Assembly (NCBI RefSeq): GCF_000980885.2
Contig: NZ_LBDA02000049.1
Location: 56,221 to 120,220 of the forward strand
DNA from: Streptomyces malaysiense
GTDB taxonomy: Bacteria; Actinomycetota; Actinomycetes; Streptomycetales; Streptomycetaceae
Reading direction: 5' to 3'
DNA: 64,000 nucleotides
The first letter of the stretch is position 1. Each line of letters opens with the position of its first letter. Shown here piece after piece: positions 28,466 to 36,065 of this stretch. The translations under genes were made by a program, and so were the position numbers. Under the pieces are notes generated by a model. The model made no database searches, had not been told where the DNA came from, and saw only the letters and a list, made by a program, of their open reading frames with translations.

Positions 28466-28471
28466 TAGGCT
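28466..28471 (+). promoter_or_regulatory. Candidate -10 element of the pdtaR-like gene
   Basis: TAGGCT within TAGGTAGGCT, 38 bases before the GTG start of the response regulator and just outside the 5' end of the divergent tRNA gene. Confidence 0.4.
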
Positions 28472-28509
28472 CTTGTCAGCAGTACCCCTGCACCGAACGA
28501 GGAGCCCCC

Positions 28510-29166
28510 GTGACCGCCGAGTCGCCCCAGCCCGTAGACGCGCCCGACGACGACAAGTCGCACGTGCCTCCGCTGACGACCCGTGTCGTCATCGCCGAGG
28601 ACGAGGCACTGATCCGGCTCGACCTCAAGGAGATGCTGGAGGAGGAGGGGTACACCGTCGTCGGTGAGGCCGGCGACGGCGAGCAGGCGATCGAGCTGGC
28701 CCGCGAGCACCGGCCGGACCTGGTGATCCTGGACGTGAAGATGCCCAAGCTGGACGGCATCTCCGCGGCCGAGAAGATCGCCGAGGAGTCCATCGCCCCG
28801 GTCCTGATGCTCACCGCCTTCTCCCAGCGCGACCTGGTCGAGCGCGCCCGGGACGCCGGTGCGATGGCGTACCTGGTCAAGCCGTTCAGCAAGAGCGACG
28901 TGGTGCCGGCGATCGAGATGGCCGTCTCCCGCTTCACCGAGCTGAAGCAGCTGGAGCAGGAGGTCGCCGACCTCACCCTGCGCCTGGAGACCCGCAAGCT
29001 GGTCGACCGCGCCAAGTCCATCCTGCAGACCGAGTACGGCCTGACCGAGCCGGCCGCCTTCCGCTGGATCCAGAAGACCTCCATGGACCGCCGCATGTCG
29101 ATGCAGCAGGTCGCCGAGGCCGTGATCACGGACAACGAGGAGAAGAAGGCCGCCAAGAACGGCTGA
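28510..29166 (+). CDS. pdtaR: ANTAR-domain response regulator, PdtaR-like
   Basis: 218-residue two-component regulator. A receiver domain fills about residues 24-140: acidic pocket Glu30-Asp31, phosphoacceptor Asp75 in VILDVKMP, and Lys near 124 in YLVKPFS. After a coiled linker (TELKQLEQEVADLTLRLETR) comes a C-terminal ANTAR RNA-binding domain ending in QQVAEAVI. PdtaR-type proteins bind RNA hairpins and act as antiterminators when phosphorylated by a PdtaS-type kinase; no kinase gene is adjacent. GTG start with GAGGAG upstream. Followed by an 18-bp-stem terminator. Confidence 0.93.
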   Translation: MTAESPQPVDAPDDDKSHVPPLTTRVVIAEDEALIRLDLKEMLEEEGYTVVGEAGDGEQAIELAREHRPDLVILDVKMPKLDGISAAEKIAEESIAPVLMLTAFSQRDLVERARDAGAMAYLVKPFSKSDVVPAIEMAVSRFTELKQLEQEVADLTLRLETRKLVDRAKSILQTEYGLTEPAAFRWIQKTSMDRRMSMQQVAEAVITDNEEKKAAKNG

Positions 29167-29183
29167 GCGGCCCCGCACGCACG

Positions 29184-29225
29184 GCGATGCCCGCGTCCCC
29201 TCCGAAAAGGGGACGCGGGCATCGC
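29184..29225. terminator. Strong hairpin between convergent pdtaR-like and livF genes
   Basis: A perfect 18-bp stem (GCGATGCCCGCGTCCCCT and its complement) around a CCGAAA loop. It lies between the stops of two convergent genes and can terminate both. Confidence 0.9.
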
Positions 29226-29240
29226 CGCAGGAGCGGTGTG

Positions 29241-29957
29241 TCAGTCCTCGCCCAGATACGCCTTGCGGACCGACTCGTCGTGCAGCAGATCCTGCCCGGT
29301 GCCGGACAGCACGATCGAGCCGACCTCCATCACATGGCCCTGGTCGGCGAGCGAGAGCGCCGCCTGGGCGTTCTGCTCGACCAGCAGGATGGTGGTGCCC
29401 TGGGACTTCAGCTCCGCGATGGTCGCCAGGATCTTCTGCATCATGATCGGCGACAGACCCATGGACGGCTCGTCCAGCATCAGCAGCTTGGGCCGGGACA
29501 TCAGCGCCCTGCCCATGGCCAGCATCTGCTGCTCGCCGCCGGAGAGGGTGCCCGCTGCCTGCTTGCGCCGCTCGCCCAGGATCGGGAAGAGGTCGTAGGC
29601 ACGCTGGACGTCCTTCTCGATGCCCTCCTTGTCCTTGCGCAGGAAGGCGCCGAGCTGGAGGTTCTCCGCGATGCTCAGACGCGGGAAGATGTGCCGGCCC
29701 TCGGGGGAGTGGGCGAGCCCCAGAGCGACGATCTTGTGCGCCGGCACGCCGGTGAGCGGCTTGCCGTCGAACAGGATCTTGCCGCCGACCGGCTTGAGCA
29801 GCCCGGACAGGGTGCGCAGGGTGGTCGTCTTGCCGGCGCCGTTGGTGCCGATGAGGGTCACGACCTGGCCGGCCTCGACGCTGAACGAGATGCCCTTGAC
29901 GGCCTCGATCTTGCCGTACGCGACCCTGAGGTCCTCGACCTCCAGCAGTGCGGTCAC
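29241..29957 (-). CDS. livF: Branched-chain amino-acid ABC transporter ATP-binding protein LivF
   Basis: 238-residue ABC ATPase. Walker A is GTNGAGKTT near residues 37-45, the signature motif LSGGEQQMLAMGRAL precedes Walker B LLMLDEPSMGLSP, and LVEQNAQAAL follows the switch. This is the LivF pattern. It starts with GTG overlapping the livG stop by four bases (GTGA) and is the last gene of the transporter operon livJ-livH-livM-livG-livF. Confidence 0.95.
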   Translation of the reverse strand: MTALLEVEDLRVAYGKIEAVKGISFSVEAGQVVTLIGTNGAGKTTTLRTLSGLLKPVGGKILFDGKPLTGVPAHKIVALGLAHSPEGRHIFPRLSIAENLQLGAFLRKDKEGIEKDVQRAYDLFPILGERRKQAAGTLSGGEQQMLAMGRALMSRPKLLMLDEPSMGLSPIMMQKILATIAELKSQGTTILLVEQNAQAALSLADQGHVMEVGSIVLSGTGQDLLHDESVRKAYLGED

Positions 29958-30901
29958 TGGGTCTCTCCCTCTGTGCTGTCGGCGGAACCAGCCGCCTCGA
30001 CCTCGGCCGTGCCGGCCTCCGTCGTCTCACTCCCGGCGGTGCCGGCCCGCGCCGTCGTGGCCCCGGCCGGCTCGGCCGTGGCCGCTGCGGCCTCCGCCGT
30101 GTCGACCTCCGCGGCCTCCGCCGTGTCCGGCTCGCCCTCGAAGGGCTCGCCCAGGTAGGCCGCGATGACCCGCTCGTCGGCCTGGACGACCTCGGAGGTG
30201 CCCTCGATCAGCTTCTCGCCCTGCACGAGCACGGCGACGCGGTCGCACAGGTTGAAGATGAACCGCATGTCGTGCTCGATGACGAGGACGGCGATGCCCA
30301 TGTCCCGGATGGCGAAGACCAGTTCCTCGGTGGTCCGGGTCTCCTGCGGGTTCATGCCCGCCGTCGGCTCGTCCAGGAGCAGCAGGCCCGGCTCGCTGGC
30401 CAGCGCCCGCGCGATCTCCAGCTTGCGCTGCTCGCCGTAGGGCAGGTTGCGCGCCAGGTGCTCGCGCTTTTCGGCGAGGCCGACGAACTCCAGGAGTTGC
30501 AGGGCCCGTTCCTCGGACTCGCGCTCGGCCTTGCGGAAGCCGGGGCCGCGCAGCAGCGCCGACCACAGGCCCTCTTTGGTCCGCGTGTGGCGGCCCACCA
30601 GGACGTTCTCCAGAACGGTCATGTTGGCGAAGAGCCGGATGTTCTGGAAGGTACGGGCGATGCCCGCCTGCGTCACCATGTGCGGCTTGGGCGGCAGCAC
30701 CTTGCCCTGGTAGGCGACGGTGCCCTCGGTGGGGACGTACAGGCCGGTGAGGCAGTTGAAGAAGGTGGTCTTGCCGGCGCCGTTCGGCCCGATCAGGCCG
30801 ACGATCTCGCCGCTGTTCACCGTGAAGTCCACGGACCGTACGGCGGTCAGACCGCCGAACCGCATGGTGACGTCACGGGCTTCGAGTACAGGTGTCGTCA
30901 T
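29954..30901 (-). CDS. livG: Branched-chain amino-acid ABC transporter ATP-binding protein LivG
   Basis: 315-residue ABC ATPase. Walker A GPNGAGKTT near 37-45, Walker B LLLLDEPTAGMNP, and the LivG-type ending HDMRFIFNLCDRVAVLVQGEKLIEG in pieces. The ATPase domain ends near residue 255 with AYLGEPFEGEP; the last 60 residues are an extra Ala/Thr/Glu-rich tail with repeated AE/TAE steps, not part of the family. It lies six bases after livM and overlaps livF. Confidence 0.94.
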   Translation of the reverse strand: MTTPVLEARDVTMRFGGLTAVRSVDFTVNSGEIVGLIGPNGAGKTTFFNCLTGLYVPTEGTVAYQGKVLPPKPHMVTQAGIARTFQNIRLFANMTVLENVLVGRHTRTKEGLWSALLRGPGFRKAERESEERALQLLEFVGLAEKREHLARNLPYGEQRKLEIARALASEPGLLLLDEPTAGMNPQETRTTEELVFAIRDMGIAVLVIEHDMRFIFNLCDRVAVLVQGEKLIEGTSEVVQADERVIAAYLGEPFEGEPDTAEAAEVDTAEAAAATAEPAGATTARAGTAGSETTEAGTAEVEAAGSADSTEGETQ

Positions 30902-30907
30902 GGTTCC

Positions 30908-32689
30908 TCAGGCCCCTGCCTTGGTGACGGCCGCGTCCTCGGACAGCGTCGTCTGTGCCGGTACGTCGAGCTGGCCGGTCTCGTGGAACTCCAGCTTGCG
31001 GCGGCGGTTGGCGATGATGCCCTCCGGCCGGAACCGCATGAGCAGGATCAGCGCCACACCGAAGGCGAGCAGCTCGTAGTTCTGCATGAACTGGAGCTTC
31101 TCCGGGATGAGGTAGAGCAGGCTGGCGCCGAGCAGCGGGCCGCTGACGGTGCCCATGCCGCCGAGGACGACGGCCGCCAGCAGGAAGGCCGAGTTGGGCG
31201 GGGCGGCGCCGGCGAACTGGTACGGCTGCGGGTTGACGCTGTAGTTCACGTGCGCCATCACGGTGCCGGCCAGGCCCGCCAGGGAGGCGCCGAGCGCGAA
31301 CGCGACCAGCTTGACCCGGAAGCCGTTGATGCCCATCGCGGTCGCGGCGGTCTCGTCCTCGCGGATGGCGATCCAGGAGCGGCCGATGCGCGAGTCGGCG
31401 GCGCGGGTGAAGACCAGCACCACGATGGCCGTGATGATCAGCATCAGGAACAGGTAGTTGGCGAACCGGCCGAGGGTGAACGAGCCGAAGGTGTGGGAGT
31501 CGCCCAGGTTGAACCCGAAGAGCTGGATGTCCGGGATCTGGGTGATGCCGTTGGGCCCGCGGGTGATGTTCGGACCGGAGTCGCCGTCCAGGTTGTTGAC
31601 GGTGATGCGGAAGATCTCTCCGAAGCCGAGCGTCACGATGGCCAGGTAGTCACCGCGCAGCCGCAGCGTCGGACCGCCGATCAGGACACCGAAGACCAGG
31701 GAGGCGGCCATGCCGGTGAGGGCTGCGGCCCAGAAGGGGAAGTGGACCTGGAAGGGCGAGTACTCGGAGCCGGAGACCAGGGCGGCCGCGTAGGCGCCGA
31801 CGCCGAGGAAGGCGACGTAACCGAGGTCGAGCAGACCGGTGAGGCCGACGACGATGTTCAGGCCGAGCGCGACCGTGGCGAAGATGAGGATGTTCACGCC
31901 GATGTTGGCGTTGTGGTCGTTGCTCTGCGTGAACGGGAAGATCACGGCTGCCGCGAACGCCAGGCAGGCCGCGAAGCCCTTGTGGCGGGTGGACATGGTC
32001 GTGTACCGGTCGAGGAGCCCGGAGTGCACCAGGCCCCAGGCGGCGAAGACGCAGACCAGCAGGAAGCCGATGAAGGTCTCGCTGTCGTCGTCGTTGATGC
32101 CGATGCCGTAGGTGAAGACGATCAGGCCGAGGGCGGTGCCGACGGTGACGGCGGCGCGTTCCGCGAGCGGCGACAGGGTGCCGGGCCGGGGCTGTTCGGG
32201 CTTGCCGAGATAGCCCTTGAGGCCGGTGCCCGGGGCCGGGTGCGGCAGGGCGAGGGCGCCGAGGACGGGCAGCAGGGAGGCCACCATCGCGACGTACGCG
32301 CCCGGGTCGAGGTTGACCAGACCGCCGAGGTCGACGGCGATGGCGATCCCGGTGAACCAGCACACGGCGAACGCCGACAGGGCGGTCAGGAGCACCGGGC
32401 TGGTGGCGCCCGACGGGTTCAGCCAGCCGAGGCCCTTCACCCGCCACTGGGCGAGCAGGTGGAGCAGGGTGAGCGCGCCGGCCACCAGGGCCAGGATCTG
32501 GAGTCCGGCCGGGTACCCGTAGATGGTCAGGTTGCCGGGGAAGTCGGGCGTCCAGGTCCAGCTCATGAAGGCGCTGGCGATGGTGCCGACGGCGCCGACG
32601 GCGATGAGAGGCCGGGCCACGGCGGCCGGGAGCGGCAGAAGGCCGCGCTCCGCCGGGGTCTGGAGGGTGGTGTCGGTCATGGTGCTCAC
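30908..32689 (-). CDS. livM: Branched-chain amino-acid ABC transporter permease LivM
   Basis: 593-residue inner-membrane permease with many hydrophobic helices. The LivM core (GLNIVVGLTGLLDLGYVAFLGVGAYAA, LRLRGDYLAIVTLGFGEI and the EAA-type loop SWIAIREDETAATAMGIN, each in pieces) occupies the second half. The first about 250 residues are an additional membrane region not present in the shorter E. coli-type LivM. The start is taken as GTG 32689, which overlaps the livH stop (GTGA); ATG 32680 is an alternative. Confidence 0.92.
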   Translation of the reverse strand: MSTMTDTTLQTPAERGLLPLPAAVARPLIAVGAVGTIASAFMSWTWTPDFPGNLTIYGYPAGLQILALVAGALTLLHLLAQWRVKGLGWLNPSGATSPVLLTALSAFAVCWFTGIAIAVDLGGLVNLDPGAYVAMVASLLPVLGALALPHPAPGTGLKGYLGKPEQPRPGTLSPLAERAAVTVGTALGLIVFTYGIGINDDDSETFIGFLLVCVFAAWGLVHSGLLDRYTTMSTRHKGFAACLAFAAAVIFPFTQSNDHNANIGVNILIFATVALGLNIVVGLTGLLDLGYVAFLGVGAYAAALVSGSEYSPFQVHFPFWAAALTGMAASLVFGVLIGGPTLRLRGDYLAIVTLGFGEIFRITVNNLDGDSGPNITRGPNGITQIPDIQLFGFNLGDSHTFGSFTLGRFANYLFLMLIITAIVVLVFTRAADSRIGRSWIAIREDETAATAMGINGFRVKLVAFALGASLAGLAGTVMAHVNYSVNPQPYQFAGAAPPNSAFLLAAVVLGGMGTVSGPLLGASLLYLIPEKLQFMQNYELLAFGVALILLMRFRPEGIIANRRRKLEFHETGQLDVPAQTTLSEDAAVTKAGA

Positions 32690-33615
32690 GCCCTGTCCGC
32701 GACGCGTTCGCCGAGCAGGCCCTGTGGCCTGAAGAGGAGTACGAGGATGAGGAGGACGAAGGCCCAGACCGGCGCCCAGCCCTGGCCGCCGAGCTGGTGC
32801 ATGCCGGGGACGTCCGCGATGTAGGCGGTGGCCATGGCCTCGGCGACACCGAGGACGAGTCCGCCGAGCATGGCGCCGTAGATGTTGCCGATGCCGCCGA
32901 GGACGGCCGCGGTGAAGGCCTTGAGGCCGGCGAGGAAGCCCATGTCGTAGGAGACCGAGCCGTACTTGAGGCCGTACGCGGTGCCCGCGACCGCCGCGAA
33001 CAGGCCGCCGATGGCGAACGCGATCACGATGATGCGGTTGGTGTCGATGCCCATCAGCTGGGCGGTGTCCGGGTCCTGCGCGGTGGCCTGCATGGCGCGG
33101 CCGGTGCGCGAGAGCCGCACGAAGAAGGCGAGGATCGCCATGCACACCGGGGCGGCGATGATCAGGAAGAGGTCGCCGCTCTGCACGGTGACCGAGCCCA
33201 GGTGGTAGGGGCCGAAGGGGAGCTGCGGGAAGACCCGGGCGGCCTTGGCGTTCGGGTACAGGTTGAAGACGAGCTGCTGGAGCGCGAGCGAAAGACCGAT
33301 GGCCGTGATGAGCGGCGCCAGGCGTGGCGCGCCGCGCAGCGGCCGGTAGGCGAAGCGTTCGGCGCCGACGGCGATGAGTACGGCGACCAGGGCGCCGCCG
33401 ACGAGCATCGCCGGCAGGGCTATCCACATGGATATGCCGTCCGGCAGGGCGAGGTACACCGTGAGGGCGCCGAAGCCTCCCGTCATGAAGATCTCGCCGT
33501 GAGCGAAGTTGATGAGCTGGACGATGCCGTACACCATCGTGTACCCGATGGCGATCAGGCCGTACATCGAGCCGAGGAACAGCCCGTTGGCCAGCTGCTG
33601 CGGCAGAGTGTTCAC
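32686..33615 (-). CDS. livH: Branched-chain amino-acid ABC transporter permease LivH
   Basis: 309-residue permease with about eight membrane segments. It opens NTLPQQLANGLFLGSMYGLIAIG (in pieces) and has the conserved GIVQLINFAHGEIFMTGGF segment and the loop RTGRAMQATAQDPDTAQLMGID of LivH. ATG start with GGAGGCC nearby. It follows a hairpin (33663-33699) that separates it from the binding-protein gene and overlaps livM. Confidence 0.95.
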   Translation of the reverse strand: MNTLPQQLANGLFLGSMYGLIAIGYTMVYGIVQLINFAHGEIFMTGGFGALTVYLALPDGISMWIALPAMLVGGALVAVLIAVGAERFAYRPLRGAPRLAPLITAIGLSLALQQLVFNLYPNAKAARVFPQLPFGPYHLGSVTVQSGDLFLIIAAPVCMAILAFFVRLSRTGRAMQATAQDPDTAQLMGIDTNRIIVIAFAIGGLFAAVAGTAYGLKYGSVSYDMGFLAGLKAFTAAVLGGIGNIYGAMLGGLVLGVAEAMATAYIADVPGMHQLGGQGWAPVWAFVLLILVLLFRPQGLLGERVADRA

Positions 33616-33662
33616 CGCATGGCCTCCATGTGGTGGGGAGAGTCAAGGGGGCGGTAGAGGGC

Positions 33663-33699
33663 GGGCCGCGCGGTGACGGTGGTCAGTGCCGCGCGGCCC
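33663..33699 (-). terminator. Hairpin between livJ and livH (likely attenuator)
   Basis: GGGCCGCGCGG and its exact complement, 11 bp, around a 15-base loop, inside a co-directional operon. It probably ends part of the transcripts or protects the livJ message, raising the binding protein over the membrane subunits. Confidence 0.65.
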
Positions 33700-33723
33700 C
33701 GGGGTCGCGATGTGTGCCGCGGG

Positions 33724-34947
33724 CTACTTCGGGTTGGCGACGCCGCTCTTGACGGACTTCCACGCACCGTTGACGACCTGGTAGACGGTCAGCTGCTTGT
33801 TCGTGGTGTCACCGAACTCGTCGAACGAGATCTTGCCGGAGATGCCGTCGAAGGAGTTGTGCTGGACCGCGTCGACGACCTTGGCGCGGGCGTCGTCCGG
33901 GAGCTTGCCGTCCTTGATGACCTGGCCGACGGCCTTGATGATCGCGGTGGTGGCGTCGTAGGAGTACGAGCCGTAGGTGCCGTAGTCACCGGGGTACTTC
34001 TTGGCCTTGTAGGTGGCCACGAAGTCCTTGGCGGCGGGCAGGGTGTCGACCGGGACGCCGATGGAGGTCGCGAGGTCGCCCTCGGAGGCCTTGCCGGCGG
34101 TCTTGATGTAGGTCGGGGTGAACATGCCGTCGCCGCCGAACAGCGGGATCTTGGCGCCGGCGTCCTTGAGCTGCTTGGTCAGCACCTGGGACTCGTCGTA
34201 CTGGCCGCCGTAGTACAGGATGTCGGCGCCCGAGTTCTTGATCTTGGTGACCAGGGTGGAGAAGTCGCGGTCGCCCACGCTGACGTGGTCGGTGCCGATG
34301 ACCTTGCCGCCCTGCTTGGTGAACTGCTCCTTGAAGATCTTGGAGAGGCCGGCGCCGTAGGTCTGCTTGTCGTCGACGACGAACGCCTTCTTCTTGTGCA
34401 GACCGTTGTAGGCGTAGTCCGCCGCGAACGCGCCCTGGAGGGCGTCGGTGGTCGCGGTGCGGAAGTAGGTCTTGAACGGACGGACCTTCTTGCTCTGCCA
34501 GTCCTTGCCCTGGGTCAGCTCCGGGGCGGTGTTCGACGGAGAGATCTCCACCAGGTTCGCGGTGTCCAGGACCTGCTGCATCTGGGTCGCGACACCGGAG
34601 TTGAGCGGGCCGACCACGCCGAGGACGTCCTTCTCGGCGACCAGCTGGGTGGCGTTCTGCTGGCCGGTGGCCGGGATCGCCTTGTCGTCCAGCGCCTTGA
34701 TCTTGAAGGTCACGCCGGGGACCGTCTTGTTCTTGTTGGCGTCGTCGACCGCGATCTGCGCGCCGTACTGGATGCCCAGGCCGGTCGCGGAGTTCTGGCC
34801 GGTCAGCGGGGCGTCCACGCCGATGGTGACCGTGATGTTGCCGCTGTCGCCGCCCTTGCTGTCGTTGTTGCGGGAGCCGCAGGCGGTGAGAGTCAGAGCC
34901 CCGGTCGTCAGAACGGAGGTAAGAATCACCAGAGAACGCTGTCGCAC
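33724..34947 (-). CDS. livJ: Branched-chain amino-acid ABC transporter substrate-binding lipoprotein LivJ
   Basis: 407-residue periplasmic-type binding protein. The GTG start at 34947 has AAAGGA upstream. A lipoprotein signal runs to LTAC (Cys at about 23), so the mature protein is anchored to the outer face of the membrane. The rest is a type I binding-protein fold (ITVTIGVDAPLTGQNSATG, LGVVGPLNSGVATQMQQVL, TLVTKIKNSGADILYYGG in pieces) as in LivJ/LivK. First gene of the transporter operon; 580 bases of non-coding DNA lie upstream. Confidence 0.95.
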   Translation of the reverse strand: MRQRSLVILTSVLTTGALTLTACGSRNNDSKGGDSGNITVTIGVDAPLTGQNSATGLGIQYGAQIAVDDANKNKTVPGVTFKIKALDDKAIPATGQQNATQLVAEKDVLGVVGPLNSGVATQMQQVLDTANLVEISPSNTAPELTQGKDWQSKKVRPFKTYFRTATTDALQGAFAADYAYNGLHKKKAFVVDDKQTYGAGLSKIFKEQFTKQGGKVIGTDHVSVGDRDFSTLVTKIKNSGADILYYGGQYDESQVLTKQLKDAGAKIPLFGGDGMFTPTYIKTAGKASEGDLATSIGVPVDTLPAAKDFVATYKAKKYPGDYGTYGSYSYDATTAIIKAVGQVIKDGKLPDDARAKVVDAVQHNSFDGISGKISFDEFGDTTNKQLTVYQVVNGAWKSVKSGVANPK

Positions 34948-35475
34948 AATCGATCCTTTCCGCAGGCATGAGCGGTCCCTGGAACGGGACGGCATGGAGC
35001 CGCGTTGGTACCGAACTCCCGTTGGAGCGGTGACTGGCCGTGACTCTAAGCCCGCTATGGAGACCTGGGCAGCGCCGTAGGCGTCCTTGTGACTTTCTTG
35101 TTATGACGGCGTGGACGGGAAAGTTCCGCAGGGGATGCTCTCGGCCGGTTTGGCGGAATTTCCCCGCGGTCCACATTTTGAGAATGCGCACTTCCGGTTG
35201 GCCGTCGGGCCGAGGTCACGGGCCGACGGCCGCGGGGCCCCCGGGGCGCCCGGGGAAGATCACCCGGGGGCGTGCCCCCGAAGGGGAGACGGGAGGTGCT
35301 TATTGCACACGTGTTACGCAGCGTTACGCCGGAAAAGAAAGGTGTGGGATACAGCAATTCTGCGGGCGGGCCGCCGATATCTCCACCCGGTCCCGCGGGG
35401 GTGCCAAGAGACCGTCCCGCCCGGACGAATGAATTCCACTTACCCGTAAGCGGGATGACGCCGCATCGGTAACAA
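34948..35475. promoter_or_regulatory. Long non-coding region upstream of livJ
   Basis: About 530 bases without a convincing gene; the open frames in it lack consistent third-position G/C. It is less GC-rich near 35050-35110 and 35330-35360 than its surroundings. Visible signals are the palindrome ACACGTGT (35307-35314) and two GTTACGC copies exactly ten bases apart (35313-35319, 35323-35329). The livJ promoter must lie here, reading leftward. Confidence 0.5.
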
Positions 35476-35518
35476 AAAGGCCCGGTCGCACACCTTTTGG
35501 TGAGTGGACCGGGCCTTT
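35476..35518 (-). terminator. Terminator of the PaaI-type thioesterase gene
   Basis: A 12-base arm (AAAGGCCCGGTC) pairs with GACCGGGCCTTT, with a small inner stem CACC/GGTG around TTTT. Read on the minus strand it is followed by TTTTTG, so it is a classical intrinsic terminator for the gene ending at 35531. Confidence 0.85.
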
Positions 35519-35530
35519 GGTGAGGGAGCG

Positions 35531-36019
35531 TCAGACCGCGGCGGGCGCCTGCTCGCCGTGCTGCGCGCCGAAGTCACGGAGCATGCAGGTCAGCCGGGCA
35601 CTGCACACCCGGCGGCCCTGCTCGTCGCTGATGACGACCTCGTACGTCGCCGTCGAACGGCCCCGGTGCAGGGGCGTGGCCACCCCGGTCACCAGGCCCG
35701 AGCGGATCCCGCGGTGATGCGTGCAGTTGAGGTCCACACCGACCGCGACCTTGGTGCTGCCGCCGTGCAGCATCGCGCCGACCGAGCCCAGCGTCTCCGC
35801 GAGCACCGCCGAGGCACCGCCGTGCAGCAGGCCGTACGGCTGGGTGTTGCCCTCCACCGGCATCGTCCCGACGACCTTGTCGGGGGACGCCTCGAGGATC
35901 TGCACGCCCATCCGGGTCCCGAGGTCACCGGCGGAGAACAGTGCGGGCAGGTCCACACCGAGCGCCGCGTACTCCTCGATGATCTCCTGCGGGAATCGCA
36001 CCTGCTGCTGCTCGCCCAT
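35531..36019 (-). CDS. PaaI-type hotdog thioesterase
   Basis: 162-residue acyl-CoA thioesterase of the PaaI/4HBT hotdog family. The active-site helix GLLHGGASAVLAETLGSVGA and the VGVDLNCTHHRG strand are diagnostic. ATG 36019 follows CGGAG by six bases; an upstream ATG (36043) is less likely. Such enzymes release CoA from phenylacetyl-type or other aryl and acyl thioesters. No neighbour points to a particular pathway. A 46-base gap separates its start from the next stop on the same strand. Confidence 0.88.
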   Translation of the reverse strand: MGEQQQVRFPQEIIEEYAALGVDLPALFSAGDLGTRMGVQILEASPDKVVGTMPVEGNTQPYGLLHGGASAVLAETLGSVGAMLHGGSTKVAVGVDLNCTHHRGIRSGLVTGVATPLHRGRSTATYEVVISDEQGRRVCSARLTCMLRDFGAQHGEQAPAAV

Positions 36020-36065
36020 GAGCCGGCTCCGTTCGTCGTACACCTGTCTTAACCTGAGCGAACGC

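Noticed and set aside
30908..33646. A 912-residue frame that would fuse livH and livM.
   Set aside because: The upstream part is a shadow of livH in another frame. Real LivM starts at GTG 32689 with a four-base overlap.
35307..35329. GlnR box upstream of livJ.
   Set aside because: The GTAAC steps are spaced one base too close for the GTnAC-n6-GnAAC pattern.
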